Shown here: positions 56,376 through 63,028 of the stretch, piece after piece
Numbering within the stretch: the first letter of the stretch is position 1
Layout of the letters: the number at the start of each line of letters is the position of its first letter
Virus record (IMG/VR): IMGVR_UViG_3300007511_000003
Coordinates: 1-64,000 of that record
Strand: one strand, 5' to 3'
Length of the DNA stretch: 64,000 nucleotides
Source: a virus
Program-made: the position numbers and the translations under genes
The notes under the pieces: model-generated
Database searches by the model: none
The model's input: the letters and a program-made list of their open reading frames with translations, nothing else
What the model was told of the DNA's origin: nothing

Positions 56376-56670
56376 CCGACGACCCAAGGTGATTGAAGAC
56401 TGGTGTCAACAATTTGGCATCGCATTAGTGACCCAATACCACATGCCCTTTCATTGTGGTCAACTGGCACAATTAGCCTACTCCTCAATACCAAACAAGA
56501 GCTGCAGTAGCCTAGTGTGCTCGAACTGTGGTCTGCAATTAACGCAGGTCGAGAACAACCTGTGGATGTTGAAACACCGACCTACTGTTAAGAAAGTGCG
56601 TCCAAACCCTGACCAGGAAGAATTACACCAGATGGCTATGGCATACTTCCCCTATGAAGAACAATATTGA
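56332..56670 (+). CDS. Small protein with zinc-binding cysteines
   Basis: 112 residues, overlapping the previous gene by 44 bases. Basic N-terminus (RWLKKTVRSRLSDRR), then FHCGQLAQLAY and SSLVCSNCGLQL with a CxxC. No family recognised. The overlap is long, but the start has AGGAG at good spacing. Confidence 0.5.
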   Translation: MIRWLKKTVRSRLSDRRPKVIEDWCQQFGIALVTQYHMPFHCGQLAQLAYSSIPNKSCSSLVCSNCGLQLTQVENNLWMLKHRPTVKKVRPNPDQEELHQMAMAYFPYEEQY

Positions 56671-56688
56671 CCATTAGGAGCCGATTTA

Positions 56689-58839
56689 ATGGATTACCAA
56701 CCCGCATCTCAAGATACCATTGAGAAGAAATACCTGCTTCGAGACCACCAGAACCGACCAGTAGAAGACATACCAGGCCTTCACTTCAGGGTAGCCAAGG
56801 CATTGGCGGGCCAAGAGACAGAAGACAAGAAAGACTACTGGGAAGAACGGTTTCTCTGGGCTCTTGAAAACGGTGCAGTTCCCGGTGGAAGGATTATTGC
56901 CAACGCAGGCGCCCAAGACTACAAACCAGCTACGTCCCTCATCAATTGCACGATGAGTGGGACTATCCTGGATGATATGGATTCTATTCTATCATTGGTC
57001 CGTGAAGCGGGATTAACCCTCAAGGCTGGGTGTGGAATCGGATACGACTGGAGTTGCTTGCGACCATCAGGGGCCTTTGTCGGAGGGGCAGGCGCCTACA
57101 CCAGCGGGCCCATATCTTTCATGCACATTTATGACAGTATGTGCCGCACTATCAGCTCTGCAGGGGACCGCCGAGGAGCCCAGATGGCGACCATGGATAT
57201 CCGGCACCCCGACATTGAAGCCTACATCCGTGCCAAGCGGGAGCCTGGTGTCCTAACACAGTTTAACCTGTCTGTGTTGTTTACACAGGACTTCATGCAG
57301 GCAGTTGAAGAAGACAAAGACTGGAACCTGATTTTTCCTGTTCATTCTGGAGAATGGTGGGACCAAGAATACTTAGGTACTTGTGCCGTTGACAGAGATC
57401 CCCCACCCCCTATCGAATACGACTGGGTATGGGCACACTGGCCGGGCACGGAAGACCATCCCCATAAAAACCGGAATGGTGGGGGGACCGTCCCATGTAA
57501 GATTTACCGAATGATTAGGGCCCGTGACCTATGGCAAACGGTCATGCAGTCTGCCTATGACTTTGCAGAGCCAGGATTTATGCTGGTTGACAGACTGAAC
57601 GACCAGAACAACCTGTGGTGGTTGGAAGAAATCCGTGGAACCAACCCATGTGGAGAACAACCCTTGCCGCCGTATGGTGCCTGCCTGTTGGGATCCATCC
57701 TCTTGACAATGTTTGTAGACAACCCATTCACTGACAAAGCTACGTTTAACTTTGAAGGGTTCAAGGAGGTAGTACGGGTATTCACTCGTATGTTGGACAA
57801 CGTGGTGGACATCTCTGGGCTCCCGTTGGAGAAACAGCGAGAAGAAATTCTCGCCAAACGTAGGCATGGTATGGGGTTTATGGGTCTGGGTTCTGCTTTA
57901 GCTATGATGGGTGTTCCTTACGGATCGGAAAAAGCCCAGGCTTTCACCGAGGAGGTTGCCAAGACAATGGCAATCACTGGGTGGGAAGTAGGGGTAGAGC
58001 TGGCGAAAGAGAAGGGCGTGGCCCCTGTGCTGGACCAGGAATATGAAATCACTGCCGAAATACGTCATCGGCTGAAAGATTACCTAGGTGGGGATTTACG
58101 AATAGGGGACAAAGTAAACGGCTCTCTTTTACTTGCATATGGGTCCCGATACCTGGCCCAGTTCCCAAAGGAACTCAGGGCCGCCATTGAAAACCACGGA
58201 TCTCGGTTTACCCACCACACGTCCATCGCACCAACAGGGACCATCAGTTTAGGGTTTGGTAACAATTGTTCAAACGGTATCGAGCCAACGTTTGCCCAAC
58301 GATATGGTCGCAACATCACGCAACCAGATGGGTCCAAGAAGAAGGTGAAGGTATACTCAGCAGAGTTGATGGCGTATGCTAAATACATGACACGATCCAG
58401 AGGTGACGCGGTTTATGAACCTGATGACCTCCTGGACTACCCCAACGAGGTAGGAAACAAGCTACCGAAAGGATTCGTTGACACCGCTACCATTACGCCG
58501 GAACAACACTTGCGGATGCAGGCAGCAGCCCAAAAGTGGGTGGACTCCAGTATATCCAAGACCATCAACGTACCAGAAGACTTTCCGTTCGAGGACTTTA
58601 AGGGTGCGTATTTGTTGGCCCACCAACTAGGCCTAAAGGGTTGTACCATGTACCGCCCGAACCCAGACCGTGGTGAGGCTATACTGGTGCGTGAAGAGGA
58701 GACTCCGGCTATCATTGTGTTTGAGACAGAAGCCGGACCAGTAGAGGTACCACGAAACCAGATGATCGACTACCAAGGTGAGCAAGTATTGGCCCAGGAA
58801 TTGTGGCAACGCCTGCGACAAGAAACCCAAACAACATGA
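56689..58839 (+). CDS. nrdJ: Class II (B12-dependent) ribonucleotide reductase
   Basis: 716 residues; start set by GGAGCCGA at 56677-56684. Class II features: VPGGRIIANAGA, NCTMSGT with redox Cys near 87, KAGCGIGYDWSCLRPSGAFV, TSGPISFMHIYDSMCRTISS, RRGAQMATMDIRHPDIEAY and the active site NPCGEQPLPPYGAC (near 318-331). C-terminal GLKGCTMYRPNP is typical. I do not see the C-terminal Cys pair that usually reduces the active site. Makes deoxyribonucleotides using adenosylcobalamin, without a small subunit. Confidence 0.9.
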   Translation: MDYQPASQDTIEKKYLLRDHQNRPVEDIPGLHFRVAKALAGQETEDKKDYWEERFLWALENGAVPGGRIIANAGAQDYKPATSLINCTMSGTILDDMDSILSLVREAGLTLKAGCGIGYDWSCLRPSGAFVGGAGAYTSGPISFMHIYDSMCRTISSAGDRRGAQMATMDIRHPDIEAYIRAKREPGVLTQFNLSVLFTQDFMQAVEEDKDWNLIFPVHSGEWWDQEYLGTCAVDRDPPPPIEYDWVWAHWPGTEDHPHKNRNGGGTVPCKIYRMIRARDLWQTVMQSAYDFAEPGFMLVDRLNDQNNLWWLEEIRGTNPCGEQPLPPYGACLLGSILLTMFVDNPFTDKATFNFEGFKEVVRVFTRMLDNVVDISGLPLEKQREEILAKRRHGMGFMGLGSALAMMGVPYGSEKAQAFTEEVAKTMAITGWEVGVELAKEKGVAPVLDQEYEITAEIRHRLKDYLGGDLRIGDKVNGSLLLAYGSRYLAQFPKELRAAIENHGSRFTHHTSIAPTGTISLGFGNNCSNGIEPTFAQRYGRNITQPDGSKKKVKVYSAELMAYAKYMTRSRGDAVYEPDDLLDYPNEVGNKLPKGFVDTATITPEQHLRMQAAAQKWVDSSISKTINVPEDFPFEDFKGAYLLAHQLGLKGCTMYRPNPDRGEAILVREEETPAIIVFETEAGPVEVPRNQMIDYQGEQVLAQELWQRLRQETQTT

Positions 58840-58860
58840 CCTGTTTGATAAGGAAGTAGC

Positions 58861-59085
58861 ATGGTGTCATTTATACAACGGTGTACCCATCGTGAATGTC
58901 CTGATGGTAAGGTAGGGGAGCCCGCGTCTTATGTTGTTTGTCAAAGATGTTGGAGGGGGTCCATTTGCCGTACATGTAAATACGCGGAAGACAGACCATA
59001 CGTGAATCGTTGTACCACGGCACTAGCTTTGGTACTGTCAGGACTAGGGATTCACCTTTTAATTACATTGGGTACATCCCTTTAA
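58861..59085 (+). CDS. Zinc-ribbon membrane protein
   Basis: 74 residues. Cysteines in QRCTHRECPDGK, VCQRCWRG and CRTCKYAE suggest one or two zinc sites, followed by a C-terminal membrane segment (LALVLSGLGIHLLITLG). It starts 21 bases after nrdJ. It is not homologous by eye to the missing nrdJ tail. Confidence 0.5.
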   Translation: MVSFIQRCTHRECPDGKVGEPASYVVCQRCWRGSICRTCKYAEDRPYVNRCTTALALVLSGLGIHLLITLGTSL

Positions 59086-59104
59086 CGTAACCAAGAGGGC
59101 CGAC

Positions 59105-60025
59105 ATGGATAATACAGAACGACCAACCGGTAATTTGGCACAACAAGCGGAGGGCATGTCTTTCCGCCTCCCAGACCTGATCAACCAACGAGGTCAGATT
59201 GTACCGCGTAACAAGAGTGAGGAGGTAGAACTCCAACAGCTCTACAAAGCGTTCGGTGTAGAACCCCTTGGCAAGAAATACCGCAAACGCCAGGAAGCCA
59301 TCAACAAAGTCGAGAAGGACATGCCGATCCTGGCCTGTACGATTGTTTCTGTTGGTCAAGCAATGACCATCAAGGGCATCTGTCGGTTGGTAAACAAGCA
59401 AGACTTATGGCCCCTCTACCAACGGATGAAAACCAACCGTGAGAAGGTACGCATCCAACAAGAACAAGAACTGGTGATAAAGCAGCAGCAAGCGGCTTTG
59501 GCCAAGCATCGCCAGAAACAAGGTACGACACAGATTCCTGAAGGCATCCCTGTGAAAGAGGGTGACGGGGTTGTCAGTATTAGTTTGGACCAACCCATCA
59601 TGCCACAGGCAGACGAGCCCCTCGAGTTTGAGGACCAAGAGGGATTACCAGAGGAACCGACACCCGAAGAGTTGAAGCAACTTGTAGGAGAAACCTTGGG
59701 TATGAATCCTGACGAGGTTGTTCTACCGATAGAGCCTGAAGGTATTGCGGAGGAAGATCCAGGTGAGGTAGTTGAGTTCGCCGACAAGATGGGCACCCAA
59801 GACACCATAGAGATAGAGATGGATGGTAATGACGTGTCTGGCCAGGAATTCGGTCAGGATGTTCCACCTGTGTCGTTGGAGACTCCTGTAGATCCAGAAC
59901 CTCTTAAAAAGGTGACGGTCGAAGAGGTGGCACCCGCCGTAACCATCACACGACCTGGCGAAGAGGCCAAACAATTTCCTGATGCCTCCAGCAACCAAGC
60001 TGTTCAGTGGGGTACACCGAAATGA
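59105..60025 (+). CDS. Hypothetical acidic protein
   Basis: 306 residues; ribosome-binding site GAGGGCCGA just upstream. Residues 1-110 are globular (FRLPDLINQRGQIVPRNKSE). Then a Gln/Lys-rich coiled coil (EKVRIQQEQELVIKQQQAAL), and from about 145 a long acidic, Pro-rich, probably disordered tail (DEPLEFEDQEGLPEEPTPEE). Function unknown; the tail could bind partner proteins. It overlaps the exonuclease gene by four bases. Confidence 0.6.
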   Translation: MDNTERPTGNLAQQAEGMSFRLPDLINQRGQIVPRNKSEEVELQQLYKAFGVEPLGKKYRKRQEAINKVEKDMPILACTIVSVGQAMTIKGICRLVNKQDLWPLYQRMKTNREKVRIQQEQELVIKQQQAALAKHRQKQGTTQIPEGIPVKEGDGVVSISLDQPIMPQADEPLEFEDQEGLPEEPTPEELKQLVGETLGMNPDEVVLPIEPEGIAEEDPGEVVEFADKMGTQDTIEIEMDGNDVSGQEFGQDVPPVSLETPVDPEPLKKVTVEEVAPAVTITRPGEEAKQFPDASSNQAVQWGTPK

Positions 60026-60787
60026 GTATCCAAATGATGATAGACCTGGAGACGTTAGGTTTGGAACCCGGCTCCGTTATCTTGTCCATTGGTGCCGTTG
60101 TATTTGATCCCAATGCAGGATGGGTTCCTGATTTACCCCCCTATTCCAGAGGATCCCAATTCCATTAACGAAGTCCCTGGCTATTTTTACGCCAACATTG
60201 ATCCGGAGGACGCCCAACAACAAGGCTTGACAGTGGATGCCGGGACCGTCAAATGGTGGATGAGACAATCCAAGGAAGCCAGCTCTTACTTGGAGGTAAA
60301 CCAACGTCCTCTCCAAGACGTGCTCCATGACCTATACTATTTCTGCCTGAAGACAGCCCATGAGGCTCGGGCATCAGCCCCTCAATTCCTGCATAATGGA
60401 AAACCTATCGAGGTGCAAGACATAAAATATTTACGGGTATGGGGACATGGGGCGGACTTTGATCCTGTGCTATTGCAACAGGCCTTCCGTCTGTTTAAGG
60501 GTAGCGAGATTTCCCGCCCTTGGGGTCACCGGATGGCCCGTGATACCCGCACTGTTTTTGACCAGGTATGGCCCCAACTCGGAGGGCAGTACCCACACAA
60601 TACCCTACTTCCGGGTACAAACCACCTTCGACATATTGCGTGGGTAGACGCATGGCGACAAGCCCATGCAGTGTGTTGTGCTTACCACCAACTAGGGCTG
60701 ACAAATCAAGAATGCCCCTGTGACCGCCAAGCCGACTGTTTGGACGTAAACGAGGAATCTCATGGAAACACAAACAACCAAACCTAG
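60022..60787 (+). CDS. DEDDh 3'-5' exonuclease (frameshifted at C6 run 60136-60141)
   Basis: ATG 60022 (ATGA overlap) encodes MIDLETLGLEPGSVILSIGA (exonuclease motif I, DxE) and then stops in-frame. The +1 frame continues naturally: EVPGYFYANIDPEDAQQQGL, VWGHGADFDPVLLQQAF (motif II) and HIAWVDAWRQAH (motif III). Dropping one C from CCCCCC 60136-60141 gives 254 residues. Layout matches the Rv2179c-like 3'-5' exonuclease family (PF16473) common in phages. Probably degrades RNA or DNA 3' ends. Confidence 0.75.
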
Positions 60788-60974
60788 ACTACCTTCCCGA
60801 AACGACGGTCGGTATTATATTCAGCAATGGGACGCTGGACACGCTGTTATCGACAAGGATAGGGGAGAGACAGAACCGGTCCTTATTACCGACAGTTACG
60901 AAAGAGCCTGTGATTTCATTGAAGGGCTTTGGGGAGAACAAGATGCAGAGGAGGAACCGACGGATGGACCTTAA
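60762..60974 (+). CDS. Small hypothetical protein
   Basis: 70 residues, overlapping the exonuclease gene by 26 bases. RYYIQQWDAGHAVIDKDRGE and SYERACDFIEGLWGEQDAEE; acidic C-terminus. Small single-domain phage protein, function unknown. Confidence 0.5.
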   Translation: METQTTKPRLPSRNDGRYYIQQWDAGHAVIDKDRGETEPVLITDSYERACDFIEGLWGEQDAEEEPTDGP

Positions 60975-61137
60975 GGAGATGCGCGAATTTTGGCACGCAA
61001 AGAACCCTTCCAGACCTTTGCGTGCCCCCAAACCCGAGGATATTCCTCAACCAAAGAAACCTGATAGAGGGTCGCTCCTGGTCCACAGTCGGCACCTATG
61101 TGGATGTGACATGGGCAGACCTTGCGAAACAGTGTGA
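60964..61137 (+). CDS. Small hypothetical protein
   Basis: 57 residues from ATG 60964 (AGAGGA upstream), overlapping the previous stop. Basic, Pro-rich middle (RPLRAPKPEDIPQPKKPDRG) and LCGCDMGRPC cysteines at the C-terminus. An upstream in-frame ATG at 60910 is inside the neighbouring gene and less likely. Confidence 0.4.
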   Translation: MDLKEMREFWHAKNPSRPLRAPKPEDIPQPKKPDRGSLLVHSRHLCGCDMGRPCETV

Positions 61138-61139
61138 CC

Positions 61140-61481
61140 ATGGCTGAATGTGTTTTCCCTGATGAAGGCGTAACATTGGTACCGACCCTTGAGGAGTATA
61201 TTATCCAAGAGGGTTACGTTGATGGTACCTGTTTTCCCAACACGTTTTTCGTAAACATCCTGTGCTGTGCTCAACACTACATTGCCGACATGGAAGACTG
61301 GATGGAAGCTCATACTAATGGGGAGCCTGTGGGTACGAAAGCGTTTGGGGGCCTCAAGGGAATGTGGGTGACAGGATGGACAGGAAAACAAGCGTCCGGT
61401 GATATGAATTTTCGCCGGTATGCCATCCGGTATGCGGGTCCTTCTGGGGACCCATGGGAGTTCAATTCATTTGTAGTATAA
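61140..61481 (+). CDS. Hypothetical protein
   Basis: 113 residues from ATG 61140; an in-frame TTG at 61122 is possible. TLEEYIIQEGYVDGTCFPNT, FFVNILCCAQHYIADMEDWM and a beta end (RRYAIRYAGPSGDPWEFNSF). No family recognised and no clear ribosome-binding site. Confidence 0.45.
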   Translation: MAECVFPDEGVTLVPTLEEYIIQEGYVDGTCFPNTFFVNILCCAQHYIADMEDWMEAHTNGEPVGTKAFGGLKGMWVTGWTGKQASGDMNFRRYAIRYAGPSGDPWEFNSFVV

Positions 61482-61491
61482 GGGGCCGAGT

Positions 61492-62598
61492 ATGTTTGCA
61501 AAGAGAATGGTGGAAAGGGCACAAGAGATTGACAGCCGGGTAATCATAGGTCTGGATCCAGATCTGTCCAAGATGCCGCCAGAAGTACAAAAAGAAGCCC
61601 AAGAAAATGGAGTAGGGCTTTCCTCTGTCATTGGGTCCTATCTTCGGCAGGTTATTGAAGCCACCCGCCAACACGCGGTGGCGTTCAAGCCTCAAGCTAC
61701 TTTCTACGAACAATTCCAACGGGATGGTCTGGAGGTCTTGGAATACGTGATCGAAAGCCTCCGGGAACTTGGTCAGATTGTCATCTTGGACGCCAAGCGG
61801 AATGACATTGGCAACACCGCAGCCGCTTATGGAAGAGCTTGGTTAAACTCCCGGTCAACTCATGGTTTTCCCAACCCTTGGATGGTTGATGCAATTACAG
61901 TAGCACCTTACATGGGCAAGGATTCTGTTCTTCCTTTCCTGGACGCCAACAGGGATGCTGGAGTGTCCCTCCTCTGTCGGACCTCCAACTCTGGGGCCGA
62001 TGACTTTCAGGACTTTTCTGACAACATGGGTGGGTGTTTATATGAAAGGGTGGCAGAAAAAGCACATGACTGGGGGAAGGACTATCGACCCCTCCATTGT
62101 AAATACTCCAATCTTGGGCTTGTTGTAGGGGCCACCAAAGACATACGAGAGGTGCGATCGATCCGGCAGTTTAATAAACGGGCTTTGTTCTTGATGCCTG
62201 GTATTGGTGTTCAAGGAGGATCGATCGAAACGATCGTAGCTGGGGCAGGACCTGACTTACTAGGCGCCTATGCGGCAGCGTCACGGTCGGTATTGTATCC
62301 AAAGAGAAGGACTAAAGAGGAACAAGCGTTGTGGGACGGAGAGAACTGGCCAGAGTTTATCCGTCTTCGGTGTGAAGAGGAAGCTCGTCTGTTGAAGGAA
62401 GCCATCCAAAAGCGGTTCGCACTTGAAAGGTGGCGGAACAACTTAAAGAGCAAGGATATCGTGGTACACAACGGGCAACAAGAAGTGCTGGAAGGAGTTT
62501 ACACCTCTCAGGATACCTTGATGGGCAGGATCCGCAAGTCAGGAGCCAAGGTCATCAATGTCCCAGTGTCAGAGTTTAATCCAGTTTCACAAGGTTAA
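61492..62598 (+). CDS. pyrF: Orotidine 5'-phosphate decarboxylase-like protein with C-terminal extension
   Basis: 368 residues; ribosome-binding site GGGGCCGA upstream. PyrF type 2 motifs: VIIGLDPDLSKMP, AFKPQATFYEQFQRDG, the catalytic VILDAKRNDIGNTAAAYG near 98-115, TVAPYMGKDSVLPF, LCRTSNSGADDFQ and FLMPGIGVQGGS. The last about 75 residues (LKEAIQKRFALERWRNNLKS) are an extra helical domain. Converts OMP to UMP, completing the pathway from orotate with the PyrE-like proteins. A phage-encoded OPRT and OMPDC pair is uncommon. Confidence 0.85.
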   Translation: MFAKRMVERAQEIDSRVIIGLDPDLSKMPPEVQKEAQENGVGLSSVIGSYLRQVIEATRQHAVAFKPQATFYEQFQRDGLEVLEYVIESLRELGQIVILDAKRNDIGNTAAAYGRAWLNSRSTHGFPNPWMVDAITVAPYMGKDSVLPFLDANRDAGVSLLCRTSNSGADDFQDFSDNMGGCLYERVAEKAHDWGKDYRPLHCKYSNLGLVVGATKDIREVRSIRQFNKRALFLMPGIGVQGGSIETIVAGAGPDLLGAYAAASRSVLYPKRRTKEEQALWDGENWPEFIRLRCEEEARLLKEAIQKRFALERWRNNLKSKDIVVHNGQQEVLEGVYTSQDTLMGRIRKSGAKVINVPVSEFNPVSQG

Positions 62599-62599
62599 C

Positions 62600-62607
62600 T
62601 GTAAATA
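62600..62607 (+). promoter_or_regulatory. Phage promoter motif (TGTAAATA)
   Basis: TGTAAATA at 62600-62607 just after the pyrF stop, 44 bases before ATG 62651. AGAAGGAGAAG at 62637-62647 is the ribosome-binding site. Confidence 0.55.
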
Positions 62608-62650
62608 AACCCTGAGCGTTCACCCAACTATTACCAGAAGGAGAAGTACT

Positions 62651-63028
62651 ATGGCCGATGAGCCGAAGACCGAAACACCCCAACCCCCTGCGCCCACAGT
62701 AACTGCCCTGCCCGGAGAGAACGGGATCCAGCCGCCAGAGCCGATGGGAGCACGCCCACAAGGCCCCACGATTACCATGCCCATCGTCGAGCTGGCGGAA
62801 GCCTTGACCACCGCTTATGTTGACGGATTCAACTCAGCCGCGGCAGGCGTTACCTTAATCAGCCGGAAGTTCAACCGCGAACAGCATAAGCAAGCCACGA
62901 TCGTGCGAATTGCCAAAGCGGTCGGCGCCATCAAAGAGCCGGTTAAGGAAGCCCCTCCAGAGGGCCAGCCTGCCACTGACGCTCCGGCTGAGGCCAATGC
63001 CGAGGCAAAACCCCCGCAACAGGAATAA
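62651..63028 (+). CDS. Hypothetical protein with Pro-rich ends
   Basis: 125 residues. Pro-rich N-terminus (TETPQPPAPTVTALPGENG), a central helical core (VELAEALTTAYVDGFNSAAA, SRKFNREQHKQATIVRIAKA) and an Ala/Pro/Glu-rich tail. No family recognised. Its end overlaps, on the other strand, the truncated EAL region, so its last about 28 codons lie at a junction. Confidence 0.6.
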   Translation: MADEPKTETPQPPAPTVTALPGENGIQPPEPMGARPQGPTITMPIVELAEALTTAYVDGFNSAAAGVTLISRKFNREQHKQATIVRIAKAVGAIKEPVKEAPPEGQPATDAPAEANAEAKPPQQE

